Of a DNA stretch of 64,000 nt, positions 10,309 through 19,427 are shown piece by piece. The stretch is taken from contig CAJNDS010002283.1 in NCBI GenBank assembly GCA_905221605.1, forward strand, positions 429,486 to 493,485, in the 5' to 3' direction. The position numbers were made by a program, and so were the translations under genes. The DNA comes from Symbiodinium natans (taxonomy: Eukaryota > Sar > Dinophyceae > Suessiales > Symbiodiniaceae). The first letter of the stretch is position 1; the number at the start of each line of letters is the position of its first letter. A model generated the notes under the pieces. The model was given only the letters and a program-made list of their open reading frames with translations, made no database searches and was not told the DNA's origin.

Positions 10309-10404
10309 ATAGGGTTTAGGGTTTAGGGTTTAGGGTTTAGGGTTTAGGGTTTAGGGTTTAGGGTTTAGGGTTTAGGGTTTAGGGTTTCGGGTTTCGGGTT
10401 TAGG
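10309..10404. repeat. TTTAGGG array
   Basis: About 12 units with TTTCGGG variants at the end. Confidence 0.9.
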
Positions 10405-10535
10405 GAAACTAGGACCCGGAGTAGGCCCTTATTTCCTTTTTTCTTGGGGTTGGGGTTCCCTTAACATCCCCATAAAGGCAAAAAGGGCACCCTTTTTATT
10501 CGTGGGTTACTACCAGGACCTACTTCGTGCAACTT
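10405..10535. mobile_element. Foldback element family 5
   Basis: AGGACCCGGAGTAGGCCC followed by the shared centre CCATAAAGGCAAAAAGGGCACCC and a degenerate right terminus. Confidence 0.5.
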
Positions 10536-10597
10536 TGTAGCTTTTGCACCCCAGAAAGGGTGTGGGATGTATCGGGCATAGTTTCGGGAACCTTGAC

Positions 10598-10710
10598 TGC
10601 TATTTGCATAAGAACCCACAAGGACTAAATAGAAATGAAATCCCCATATCTAGAGCCCTTATAAGGAGGAATGTGGTGTTTCTTTTCGGGTTGGGTTCTT
10701 AAGCAAGTGG
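10598..10710. mobile_element. Foldback element family 7
   Basis: GCTATTTGCATAAGAACCC ... GGGTTCTTAAGCAAGTGGTAG. Confidence 0.55.
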
Positions 10711-10922
10711 TAGTTAACTACTGATCACATACGAAAAACCATGCTAAGCGGTCCAGCCACTCTAGGTGGGGCCTGGGTTTTGTTGAAAGTGGGCTTCTCG
10801 GGGATGGTTGATTCTCAGGCTTCTTCCAGTTTCAGGGCTTTGGGGCTTAGGGTTCAGACCCTAAACTCTAAACCGTAAACCCTAAACCCTAAGCCCTAAA
10901 CCCTAAACCCTTGACCCTAAAG

Positions 10923-11025
10923 GAGGACCTGCGTGATCTCGGTGAGGAGGCGTTTGCCAGGGAGGCCGGGTGCATTTTCAGCCCTCAGCTCCGACTCCCT
11001 ACTCTACGAGACTTTATCTTGGGAT
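10923..11025 (+). CDS. Locus A exon candidate running into a foldback element
   Basis: Acceptor CCCTAAAG, EDLRDLGEEAFAREAGCIFS then PQLRLPTLRDFI. The donor (GGAT/GTTCCC) lies in the terminal repeat of a family-2 foldback element. Phase 0 to 1. Confidence 0.55.
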
Positions 11026-11116
11026 GTTCCCCCTTATACTAGCAGACCTGACTAGGATTTTAGCAGGAGGTACTACAGTCCTTATTAAGGACTGTTAGCA
11101 TAAGGGGGAACATCCC
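11019..11116. mobile_element. Foldback element family 2 inserted at an exon edge
   Basis: GGGATGTTCCCCCTTATACT ... AGCATAAGGGGGAACATCCC, flanked by ACTTTAT on both sides (11010 and 11119). Copies at 51661 and 52626; a diverged one near 50145. Confidence 0.65.
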
Positions 11117-11124
11117 AAACTTTA

Positions 11125-11232
11125 TGCCTCAAGGGTCCAAGTACCTTAAAAACATATGCTTGGGCACCAACGTCCCTATACAGGAAGTACTTTAAGGCCC
11201 AAGTATTCCCAGGTACATGGGCCCCTAAGGGT
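11125..11232. mobile_element. Foldback element family 1
   Basis: AAGGGTCCAAGTACCTTA ... AGGTACATGGGCCCCTAAGG, directly after the family-2 element. Confidence 0.6.
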
Positions 11233-11324
11233 TCTGCCCCAGGTTTTCAAAATCCTAGCCCTTTGAGGCACCCACCCCCCCCCCCCCCCCTCCCCCTAGT
11301 CGCATCGGCTTGGGCCATGTAGAG

Positions 11325-11399
11325 CTCGCCCATATCAGCCGGTGGTGGATCTTCAATACCCGACAAAAGAATGGGAGGGAGGAGGGCTTCGACCCCCAA
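11325..11399 (+). CDS. Exon candidate, strand uncertain
   Basis: + reading LAHISRWWIFNTRQKNGREE then GFDPQ with donor GTAGCT. The minus strand reads an equally good KWALQNGKLLSYLGVEALL. Its phase does not fit the 10923 exon. Confidence 0.3.
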
Positions 11400-11592
11400 G
11401 TAGCTAAGTAGCTTCCCGTTTTGGAGTGCCCATTTTAAGGTTTGTACAGACAAAGCAAGAGCGCTGGGGACCCCAAGAAGGGAACGTAAGCGTGTGGTTA
11501 GGTAGATCCTTCTTGTGCGCGTTCCCGCATGCTCGTAGCTAACATGCTGCTCAGAAGAGACCGGTCGTAAGCCTGTATTTTGCTTCTCTTAT

Positions 11593-11658
11593 AAGCCCTA
11601 AACCCTAAACCCTAAACCCTAAACCCTAAACCCTAAACCCTAAACCCTAAACCCTAAC
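11593..11658. repeat. CCCTAAA array
   Basis: Nine units. Confidence 0.9.
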
Positions 11659-11914
11659 GCGTCTGAAGTTGCTACAAGCAACAATCTGTAGCAACTCTGG
11701 GGCATCTTCAGGTGGGTATGCCCCCTTCCGTATATTCCCCCTTCTGGGTTTTGGAGTACCACCCTTTAATACTTTTTTTGGTTCTGGGTTCCTTTTTTTT
11801 TTTTTGGTTCTGGGTTCCTATAATAGCTACTTATACCTAAAAGTATATACTTTTTTTCCAGGGTCTACTCCAAAGCTAAGCCTAGGCCCTTTAGCAGTCA
11901 CTGAGATATGTGCC

Positions 11915-12035
11915 AGCTTAGCTTGGTAGCCCAGTGGTACCCTTTACCCTTCTGTTTGCGTTCTGGGTTCCCTCATAAAATATCCAACCCCACAAAGGGA
12001 GCCCTTATCATAATATGGCTACTGGTCTACCAAGT
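11915..12035. mobile_element. Foldback element family 8
   Basis: CTTGGTAGCCCAGTGGTACC ... ATGGCTACTGGTCTACCAAG. Copies at 55490 and 56123, a partial one at 26308. Confidence 0.6.
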
Positions 12036-12649
12036 TAGAAATACCACCAAAAAACTCATCCCCCAAGCCCTACACCCGCACACCTCACCCCTTATCATCC
12101 CTAAAACTACAAACCCCAAGTACATCCCAGTATAAGGGGCCCAAAGCCAGGTGGAGATGGGATGGAACTTGATCTACTGGCCACTGTGCGTCGCTCGAGC
12201 CCCAAGTGACTCGGTTTCCGGGTTTAGGGTTTATGGTTCAATCCTAAGCCCATCAGTTTTCGTTCTCAGAGGGTTCAAGTTTTTTGGTGAGGGTCCGGGT
12301 TTGAAGGTTTGGTTAGTCCTGAGCCCCATTGCGGGCTGAAATGGTTGTGGGGAAATTTCTTGCTTGCCGTGTTTGGTTCATGGGTGCCCCCTATTGCCCG
12401 CCTCTATACTACCCCCCCCCTCCTTGGCTCCCCCCCACTACTCAGGCTATGTAGGTGATGAATACAGGAAACTGCCTTGTGGATGAGGGCTTCTTTGAAC
12501 CTTGCACTCTCTAAGAATAATTCAACATACTCCGAACCCATACCCCTAAGCTCATAAAAGGAGAACATGTGGAAGGATTTTGCCAGCAAAATAAGGGGTT
12601 TGCCCGATGGGTATGTTGAATATTTCTTAGAAACCCCCACCCTCCACCC

Positions 12650-12836
12650 ATCGAACCCTAAACCCGAAACCCGAAACCCTAAACCCTAAACCCTAAAAAC
12701 CCTAAAAGCCCTAAAAACCCTAGAAACCCTAGAAACCCTAGACCCTAAACCCTAAAAACCCTAAAAACCCTAAAAACCCTAAAAACCCTAAAAACCCTAG
12801 AAACCCTAGAAACCCTAAACCCTAAAAACCCTAAAC
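12650..12836. repeat. CCCTAAA and CCCTAAAAA/CCCTAGAAA array
   Basis: Mixed-length units (7-9 bases) distinguish it from the pure heptamer arrays. Confidence 0.85.
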
Positions 12837-12841
12837 CCAAG

Positions 12842-12908
12842 TGTGGCTTGAGGCGCAAACCGCCTTCGCGGAGGTGCTCGCTGCGCTGAAGAGGCACAAG
12901 GAGGCCAG
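12842..12908 (+). CDS. Locus A exon candidate
   Basis: Reads WLEAQTAFAEVLAALKRHKE then A; helix-like. Acceptor ACCCAAG, donor GCCAG/GTGCTT, phase 1 to 2. Confidence 0.5.
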
Positions 12909-13379
12909 GTGCTTGACGAGGACCCAAATTTAGGGTTTAGGGTTTAGGGTTTGGGGTTTGGGGTTTGGGGTTTTTGGGAGACTAGAACCCAGGGAGTACC
13001 CTTTCTGAGTACCCTTGGCGAGTGTACCGAAACCACAAACCCTAAACCCTCAACCCTAAACCCTCAACCGTCCTTTAGGAGCGCGCTTTTGGGAGTACCC
13101 TTTGAGAGTACCCTTTGGGAGAACCCTTTGGGGGTTGGCTTTGGGGGAGGCCGTTGGGGAGAGAACCCTAAAACCTAAAACCTCAACCCTGAACCCTAAA
13201 CCCCAAACCCTAAACCCTAAACCCTAAACCCTAAACCCTAAACCCTAAACCCTAAGCCCTAAGCCCTAAGCCCTAAACCCAAATTCTGTTGCGCCGCCTG
13301 CTTGAAGCCTCCTTATGCATGGCCACAGTGCTCGTCTAGCTGACCCCGCATCCTGCGAGCAAACCGGTGACACTGCACT

Positions 13380-13508
13380 TTGATCACTACTATTTGCTTT
13401 AAGAACCCCCCCCAAAAAAAAACAAAAACACACACACACACAACAGAATCACTGTATTGCCCTTATAAGGAAGATGTAAAAAAATGCGCTTCTTAAGCAA
13501 ATGGTAGA
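13380..13508. mobile_element. Foldback element family 7
   Basis: CTACTATTTGCTTTAAGAACC ... TTCTTAAGCAAATGGTAG, with a (CA)n tract in the centre. Confidence 0.55.
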
Positions 13509-13540
13509 TCATTGGCTTCTTGCGGACTTTTTGGGTTCAG

Positions 13541-13665
13541 AAGCACCTCCGGTGGGAACGCTTGTCCACATCATTGAGGAAGATGAGGCCGAACTTGTAT
13601 GGCGTAGGGCTGCCGATATACGTCTCCGTGTTTCGCCCGCAGAATACCGGTGTTGGGTCGGCTTG
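13541..13665 (+). CDS. Locus A exon candidate, 41 codons
   Basis: Acceptor TTGGGTTCAG just after a family-7 element, consensus donor TTG/GTGAGC. Reads APPVGTLVHIIEEDEAELVW then RRAADIRLRVSPAEYRCWVG. Strong coding character; no family recognised. Confidence 0.6.
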
Positions 13666-14023
13666 GTGAGCCCTAGGACACAAGCTCTGCTGAGCTATAC
13701 CACGAGGGGAGACAAAGCGCACCGGCACGCAACCCTGAACAGCCTTGAAGCCTCTCTACTGAACCCTAAACCCTAAACCCCAAACCCCAAACCCCAAACC
13801 CCAAACCCTAACCGTATGAACACCCGAAGCTCGATGTGAACCCTAAAGCCTAGGTGCTTTCGGGTGTCACTTGGTAAGTCTTATATAAACACTAAGCCCT
13901 AAGACCTTGTGCAGGATTTCATAACCTTAAGACTTAAGCCCTATAAACCCGAAACCCTCAACCCTCAACCCTCAACCCTAAACCCTATAAACCCTAACCC
14001 TACCGTCTGGGCCGACTGTGCAG

Positions 14024-14080
14024 GTGGTGGTTCTGGGGTGGCAGGCGTGCCACGACTTGCAGGCCCAACTTCCTTTTGGG
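14024..14080 (+). CDS. Locus A exon candidate
   Basis: Acceptor CCGACTGTGCAG, VVVLGWQACHDLQAQLPFG, donor GGG/GTTAAT, phase 0 to 0. Confidence 0.55.
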
Positions 14081-14765
14081 GTTAATGGGTTTAGGGTTCA
14101 GGGTTTAGGGCAATCTTTGATATCCCATTTTTCTGTACAAGGGAACCCATTAGTGTATCATCCTTCAAGAACACAGCTCATCTTGGATTGGTTCGTTTTG
14201 GGGGCCTGAGGGCGAAGGGTCTATCGACACCCAAAACTCTGCACCCGAAACCCTAAGACCCTAAAACCCTGCACCTGAAAATCCTAACAAAACACTACGC
14301 CCTTGAATCCTGAAAACCCTACAGCCCTAAAACCCGCGACCCGAAACCCATATTCCCTACCAACACCGACTCGGGGGGCCCCCCGGCCGACACGACAGTT
14401 AGTGGGCCTTGGGGTTGGGCCTTTGGGGGAACCCCACTCCCCCCCGCACTCCCCACTCACCCTCCCCCACTTCCCCCCAAAAAAAACACAAGTAAAACAC
14501 CAGCCACGCCCAGCGTCCAACCTTGGGGTTTGGGGCATGTACCGTCTTTGGGGACCGGTGTATGAGGGGGTACCCCCTATTTTCCCCAAGGCCCCAAATA
14601 CGCCAACGTAGGTATTATTTACAGACCTTAGACCTTGTTTGTTTTCTTGGAGCCCTGTTGTTTCGTAAATGCCCATATCAGGGCCCTGCGCTACGCAAAG
14701 TTAGGGTTGTCGGGTTTAGGGTTTCGTGCTTGGGGGCTGAAGGTCCTATATGTGCTCAGGGTCAG

Positions 14766-14861
14766 GCTTCTCCGGGGGAACCTTTTTCCCAACTTGGAAG
14801 TGGAGCGCCCGTTTACCGTTTGCTGCAGGTCATGCAGTTGGCGCGAGAGCTCTGCCACAAC
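14766..14861 (+). CDS. Locus A exon candidate
   Basis: 32 codons: ASPGEPFSQLGSGAPVYRLL then QVMQLARELCHN, with consensus donor AAC/GTGAGT. Phase 0 to 0. Confidence 0.6.
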
Positions 14862-14969
14862 GTGAGTAGCTTGACTGCAAGAGTGAAGGCATTCGGGGGT
14901 TCAGGGTTTAGGGTTTAGGGCTTAGGGTTTAGGGTTTAGGGTTTAGGGCTTCTTCAGGCTTCTTCACAG

Positions 14970-14993
14970 GTTGGAATTCAGGGAAGAGTGGTT
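14970..14993 (+). CDS. Locus A microexon candidate
   Basis: Acceptor CTTCTTCACAG, VGIQGRVV, donor GTGTAG, phase 0 to 0. Confidence 0.33.
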
Positions 14994-15094
14994 GTGTAGT
15001 GTGGGAGGTGCAAGCAGGCGAAACCAGGCCCTGAACCCTAAACTCTAAACCCTGGCGGAGCCGAAACCCTCTGGCGGGGGCACGACTGAGGTAG

Positions 15095-15153
15095 CGACTA
15101 CTTCATCGCACGAAGCTCAGCCTCTTCATTCCATGCCACTGCAGCAGTCGTGG
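15095..15153 (+). CDS. Locus A exon candidate, frame ambiguous
   Basis: Chain frame reads RLLHRTKLSLFIPCHCSSR; another frame reads DYFIARSSASSFHATAAVV. Donor GG/GTTTGGG. Confidence 0.38.
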
Positions 15154-15330
15154 GTTTGGGGTTGAGTGTTTAGTTCAGAGGCTGGGGAAAGTCTGTTCTG
15201 CCTTCTTGGGACACCCTAGCTGCTGCATCAACATAGATTACAGCCCCTAATTACGAATGCTCCTCGTTCTAGGGACCCGAAACGCGAAACCCTAAACCCC
15301 GAGCGCGCAAATGCTAGCTCTCCATCACAG

Positions 15331-15357
15331 GCCACCGGCACCGAAGATCCTCCAGAG
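15331..15357 (+). CDS. Locus A small exon candidate
   Basis: Acceptor CTCCATCACAG, ATGTEDPPE, donor GAG/GTGCGA. The frame stays open for another nine codons. Confidence 0.35.
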
Positions 15358-16026
15358 GTGCGATGGGGTGTTCGGTCGGGGGGTTTAGGGTTTAGTCTAG
15401 GGTTTAGGGCTTAGGGCTTAGGGTTTAGGGTTTAGGGTTTAGGGTTTAGGGTTTGGGGGCAGGGGCGGTTTCAAGGTTCAGGATGTAGCCAGTAGCACCA
15501 TGGGCTGAATCTGGGGCATCTTGGCCGCGAGGGGAATCTCTGAATCTCGGGTTCCTGTGCCAAAGTTTCGGCTTGGAAGCTTAAAGTTTTCAAGAGGGGG
15601 CTTACAATCCTAGGGGGCCCGCACCCTGTAAACGTTTCCGGGTTCAACCCTAAGCCCTAAACCCCAAACCCTAATTTGAAGTTGAGGGTTTAGGGTTCAG
15701 GGTTTATAGGGTTCAGAGTCTCTGAATTCAGACGTCTCTGGGACGGAGGTCCTCAACCCGGTACACCCGAAACCCTACAGGGTTTAGGGTTTAGGGTTGA
15801 GGGTTTAGGGGTATTCACGTAAACCCTGAACCCAGCGCAAGCGTGTCGAAGGTGGTTCGGGTTCACCTTGTTTAGGTCTTAGGCCTCCTGAAGGCCTCGT
15901 TTTTCCCAGGTCCCTAAACCCTAAACCCTAAACCCTAAACCCTAAACTCCTAAACCCTAAACCCTGAAAACCTGAAGCCCAAAACCCGGAACCAAACCGA
16001 GCCCGAAACCGTCCGTCCCGGCGGAG

Positions 16027-16071
16027 GCGTGGTGGCTCTCCTCCAAAGAGGAGGCGCGCATCCGCTTCGTC
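16027..16071 (+). CDS. Locus A exon candidate
   Basis: Reads AWWLSSKEEARIRFV with donor GTC/GTATTC (a second donor lies at 16082). Phase 0 to 0. Confidence 0.5.
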
Positions 16072-16149
16072 GTATTCCATGGTTCAGGCTTTTTTTTTTT
16101 TTTTGGGGGGGGGGGTGTGGGGTGGGGTAGTTTTGGGGTTCTGTGTTTT

Positions 16150-16160
16150 TTTTTCGTGTG

Positions 16161-16196
<36 letters not shown>
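16150..16196. repeat. (GT)n microsatellite
   Basis: About 17 GT units after poly-T and poly-G runs. Confidence 0.9.
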
Positions 16197-16216
16197 GGGT
16201 GTTCGGAGTGTTGGAG

Positions 16217-16318
16217 TGCAGGTTTCAATCCCAACTTTCCTTTAAAGCATTGATGTCGTCGTTGCGATCCTGCCTCAGACGGAACATGCTCATCCATTCG
16301 AGCAGACCTGGTGCTCGT
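16217..16318 (+). CDS. Locus A exon candidate
   Basis: 34 codons including FQSQLSFKALMSSLRSCLRR; donor CGT/GTACAC. An alternative acceptor (GTGCAG) starts five bases later. Phase 0 to 0. Confidence 0.5.
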
Positions 16319-16373
16319 GTACACAACCACTGCACATACCCTAAACCCTAAACCCTAAACCCTCAACCCCAAG

Positions 16374-16421
16374 CGAACATCCACCGGATCGGTGTGCCCT
16401 CTGGCGCTCACGACTCCTAGG
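16374..16421 (+). CDS. Locus A exon candidate
   Basis: Acceptor CCCCAAG, RTSTGSVCPLALTTPR, donor AGG/GTTTTC, phase 0 to 0. Confidence 0.45.
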
Positions 16422-16520
16422 GTTTTCATCCCCCCCCCCCTCCTTCCACTCAGACTCCCTAAACCCTAAACCCTAAACCCTAAACCCTAAACCCTAAACC
16501 CTGAACCCTAAACCCCACAG

Positions 16521-16895
16521 AAATGGCGAGCTGCATCAGACGTGTCAAGTGGCTTGGCTGACAAGAAGCTCATTGATTGCTGGTTTGTGTATGACAAAGC
16601 AAGGGATGAGCATTTGAGAGCCAATGTGGGCACAGCTGTTCGAGCGGTGCAGCGATCAGTTCGCAAAATGCCTGACGCCAAACAGACATGGTACATGAAC
16701 GTTATTTGGTCAATCCTGACTGAGCTGCATGGTGAAGATGCCTCATGGGTTTCAGCGATGATCCTGTACTTCTGTTCCGATGTGCCTGGTGTGCATGAAG
16801 CATACAATTTCTGCTTATCCCGTGAGCTGTTCCGGTTGAGCAGAACAGAGCGGTTGGCCTACTGCAAGCACCCCCCCCCCCATCCCCCGAAATGA
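16521..16895 (+). CDS. Long exon, 124 codons, unknown protein
   Basis: Acceptor AACCCCACAG, then an open frame KWRAASDVSSGLADKKLIDC to a TGA at 16893-16895. It has no telomere-repeat peptide apart from a poly-C-encoded PPPHPPK tail. Composition is mixed and globular (NVIWSILTELHGEDASWVS; LSRELFRLSRTERLAYC). It is among the longest credible exons in the window and lower in GC than its neighbours. Phase 0 agrees with the 16374 exon. The true 3' edge may be an unseen donor before the poly-C; if not, a gene ends here and another begins before 17.9 kb. Confidence 0.65.
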   Translation, partial: KWRAASDVSSGLADKKLIDCWFVYDKARDEHLRANVGTAVRAVQRSVRKMPDAKQTWYMNVIWSILTELHGEDASWVSAMILYFCSDVPGVHEAYNFCLSRELFRLSRTERLAYCKHPPPHPPK

Positions 16896-17359
16896 AATGG
16901 AGCTAACATCCTCAGATCTCAACCTGAACCCCAAGCCCCTGAAGCCTTATAACCCTTGCAACATAGAGCTCTAAAAGCCTCGTGGCCCATCTTCCTCGAC
17001 TTACGCACAGGTTCTTAGTAGGGCATGAGTTATAAGGTTTAAGGGTGAGGGTTGAGATTGAATTTGGGAGCTCCCCCTTGCTAAGAACCAGCATGCCCTA
17101 AACCCTAAACCCTAAAGCAGCAAGTCGCAGGCAGCGTTGGCGTCGGCGGCCGCAACAAAGCAGTTCTCCTTGCGAGGCCAAACACTGCCCCCCCAGCCCT
17201 GCGCGCCCCCCCCCCCCCCCCCCATGTACCCCTAAACCCGAAACCCAAACCCTAAACCCCAAACACAACTCCCCCCCCCCTCCCCCCCGCCCCCCCAAGC
17301 ACCCTCAACCCGAAACCCTAGATCCTGCACCCCTGGACGCCCAAAGCCAGCACATCTGT

Positions 17360-17440
17360 AAACCCGAAACCCTAAACCCTAAACCCTAAACCCTAAACCC
17401 TAAACCCTAAACCCTAAACCCTAAACCCTAAACCCTAAAC
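17360..17440. repeat. CCCTAAA array
   Basis: About 11 units. Confidence 0.9.
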
Positions 17441-17884
17441 CAAACTTTACCGCTTCAAAGCCTTAGCCCTGGACGATGCATCCAAGCACCCTCAACTGTG
17501 AGCCAAGGTCCCACTTCCCAGGTCAGCTTTTGTTGTGCAATGATAGGGTTCAGGGTTTAGGGTTTAGGGTTTAGGGTTTAGGGTGTAGGGTTTAGGGTTT
17601 AGGGTTTAGGGGTATAGGGTCTTCCGGTAGCCCCCTTGCAGCTTTGTAAGGGTTGTCGCGATCGGCGCGCCGACTTGAACTCCCCTCCTCTTCGCTGATT
17701 TCTCTACGCGCGCCCTGCACTGGAGAGACGCTGACTGGGTTTAGGGTTTAGGGTTTAGGGTTTCGGACTTAGGGTAGGTATAGTATAAAATACGATGTAA
17801 TGTAGTGTAATGTAATTGAGTTGAACAGAGTTCCTCGAAGATCCTCATCCCGAAAGCCACCGAACCCTGTTGGAGCCCTAGGGT

Positions 17885-17954
17885 TTGGGGTTTAGGGTTT
17901 AGGGTTTAGGGTTTAGGGTTTAGGGTTTAGGGTTTAGGGTTTAGGGTTTAGGGT
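17885..17954. repeat. TTTAGGG array
   Basis: About ten units. Confidence 0.9.
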
Positions 17955-17989
17955 AACTAAACCCCTAAAACCTCCAAACTCCCAAAAAG

Positions 17990-18062
17990 GCCCCGCATCC
18001 CCATAGGCTCGTCAGCCAGCGGCTCGCTACCCAAGACATCAGTCCTGAAGCTGGGGGCCGAG
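17990..18062 (+). CDS. Locus A exon candidate
   Basis: Phase 2 in, 0 out: PRIPIGSSASGSLPKTSVLK then LGAE, donor GAG/GTAGCA. Confidence 0.5.
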
Positions 18063-18300
18063 GTAGCAGGGTTCGGGGGGATCTAGGGATAGGGTTTAGG
18101 GTTTAGGGTTTAGGGTTTAGGGTTTAGGGTTTAGGGTTTAGGGTTTAGGGTTGAAGGGCCTGGGGTCAGGGTTTAGGGTTTAGGGTTTAGAGTTTTGAAC
18201 TTTGTACTTCGTATTTTGAAACCCGAAACCATGTAAAACAATGGGTTCCCTAGGATCACGTATGAACCCCTAAACCTTCAACCTTTTTCACGGCGTTTAG

Positions 18301-18332
18301 ATTGCCTGCGGGCTCCTACAGCATGACAGGCT
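18301..18332 (+). CDS. Locus A exon candidate before a whole-intron foldback element
   Basis: Acceptor GGCGTTTAG, IACGLLQHDR plus CT; donor GTTTGGAG is the terminal repeat of the family-6 element. Phase 0 to 2. Confidence 0.5.
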
Positions 18333-18471
18333 GTTTGGAGTCATGGTACTCATTAACCAATTATAACTGTACTTATAACCCACTTATAAGCCCTTGAAGT
18401 GCCCTAATATGGTTAAATCTACAGTTATAAGTACAGTTATAATTGGTTAACAGGTACCATGAACCTCCAAG
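18333..18471 (+). mobile_element. Family 6 foldback element forming a complete intron
   Basis: GTTTGGAGTCATGGTACT ... GGTACCATGAACCTCCAAG, with inner arms TAACCAATTATAACTGTAC / GTACAGTTATAATTGGTTA. The first GT and last AG are the donor and acceptor joining the 18301 and 18472 exons in phase. Copies near 53400 and 54268. Confidence 0.65.
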
Positions 18472-18596
18472 TGCGAGTTGGAGCTTTGGCGAGCCGCACG
18501 GTCGATTCTTGCACAGCGCTGGGTTTTGCAGCGCAACCCTGAGCTCCAAGCCATTGAGCCCCCCAAACCCAGCGCGTCAGGCCACCTCCAGGCCCC
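18472..18596 (+). CDS. Locus A exon candidate, 41 codons
   Basis: Starts right after the family-6 element (acceptor CCTCCAAG). Reads ASWSFGEPHGRFLHSAGFCS then ATLSSKPLSPPNPARQATSR; donor GTAACT. Phase 2 to 1. A second frame (CELELWRAARSILAQRWVLQ) is open too and would end at TAA 18598. Confidence 0.58.
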
Positions 18597-18659
18597 GTAA
18601 CTCCACCATGGAAACCCTAAACCCTAAACCCTAAACCGTAAACCCTAAACCCTGCCTAG

Positions 18660-18744
18660 TGAGGTTGCCCCACCTGGCCCCACCGGACCAGCTGGGTCCT
18701 GCCCGGTGGCTTAGAATCCGGAGCGCAGCTCTTAACCGTTCAGG
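18660..18744 (+). CDS. Locus A exon candidate
   Basis: Acceptor CTGCCTAG, phase 1 in: RLPHLAPPDQLGPARWLRIR then SAALNRS; donor GG/GTAGGT. Confidence 0.5.
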
Positions 18745-18993
18745 GTAGGTTCGGGGGTTGAGGGTTGAGGGTTGAGGGTTTAGGGTTTAGGGTTTAGGGT
18801 TTAGGGTTTAGGGGAACCTGCAGAGCCCTAAACCCTAAACCTTCACAACCCTATTGGGGTCTTCAGCATCGGGACTGGGTAGGTAACCTTTTAAGCTTTT
18901 TGGTTTAGGGTTTAGGGTTTAGGGTTTAGGGTTTAGAATCCTATTATTTTGAACAGGTCAGGCTTGTTTGGGCTAGGGTATTCAGCCCCTAAG

Positions 18994-19045
18994 GCAGCAG
19001 TCAAAGGGGTGTCAGTGAAACACAGCAGAAGGCGCCGACCCCAGT
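18994..19045 (+). CDS. Locus A exon candidate
   Basis: AAVKGVSVKHSRRRRPQ, basic. The donor GTGTGG is the first base pair step of the family-9 foldback element. Phase 0 to 1. Confidence 0.45.
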
Positions 19046-19140
19046 GTGTGGACCCTCTTTACTTGCAGTTTCCATCGGTTATGCCTACTAATTAAGGGGT
19101 AGCTACTACTGAACTGTAGGTAAATAGAGTCCCAGGAAAG
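19046..19140 (+). mobile_element. Family 9 foldback element forming a complete intron
   Basis: GTGTGGACCCTCTTTACTTG ... GTAGGTAAATAGAGTCCC. TGTGGACCCTCTTAC-like sequence stands on both sides. A second copy is at 19594. Confidence 0.55.
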
Positions 19141-19263
19141 TGTGGACCCTCTTACTCTGGTATTATGGGGTCCTTGTTTTGGGTGCTTCGGGAACCGAAC
19201 GACAATATGAACATTGCTCCCTGCCTACGTCTAAAAGCCGCGATGACTTCACATGCACTCTTT
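19141..19263 (+). CDS. Locus A exon candidate, 40 codons
   Basis: Sits between a family-9 element (acceptor CAGGAAAG) and a family-10 element (donor GTGGTGC). Phase 1 frame: WTLLLWYYGVLVLGASGTER then QYEHCSLPTSKSRDDFTCTL. The phase-0 frame (REPNDNMNIAPCLRL) is also open. Confidence 0.55.
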
Positions 19264-19344
19264 GTGGTGCTTTACTGTAACTTTTCACCCTTGGCCTTTT
19301 TGGGCTTATTGGCAGCTAAACATTTAATTCACGTGCACCGGCAG
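19264..19344 (+). mobile_element. Family 10 element forming a complete intron
   Basis: GTGGTGCTTTACTGTAACTT, CCTTTTTGGG..TTATTGG, shared with copies at 32105 and 37668. Confidence 0.5.
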
Positions 19345-19427
19345 CATATTGGTTCAATTTCGGCGTCGAGCTGAGCGCCCCGTTTTCTTCCTCCCATTTG
19401 CTGCCTCCTGGCAGCAGCCGCTCCTAA
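19345..19427 (+). CDS. Likely last exon of locus A
   Basis: Acceptor CACCGGCAG. The phase-1 frame YWFNFGVELSAPFSSSHLLP ends at TAA 19425; the phase-0 frame (HIGSISASS) would end at TGA 19372. Both agree that the gene stops here. The next start codon in the direction of transcription is at 20466. Confidence 0.5.

Larger units (their letters stand above)
1..19427 (+). other. Locus A: many-exon gene of unknown function, 5' end outside window
   Basis: About forty short exon candidates on the + strand can be chained. Exons at 902, 1281, 1522 and 1911 all join in phase 0. From 3191 to 6106 eight exons join with agreeing phases, and the run 17990-19427 ends at a TAA stop. Introns are 80-900 bases and filled with TTTAGGG/CCCTAAA blocks or foldback elements. 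I recognise no protein family. The piece between 6.8 and 8.3 kb, and parts of 11-13 kb and 15-17.5 kb, do not chain cleanly, so the locus may be two genes. The start codon is not seen. Confidence 0.5.

Noticed and set aside
11247-11453. Minus-strand 68-codon ORF (KWALQNGKLLSYLG)
   Set aside because: Protein-like, but the + strand of the same island is also open and neighbours are +; unresolved, so no minus gene was called.
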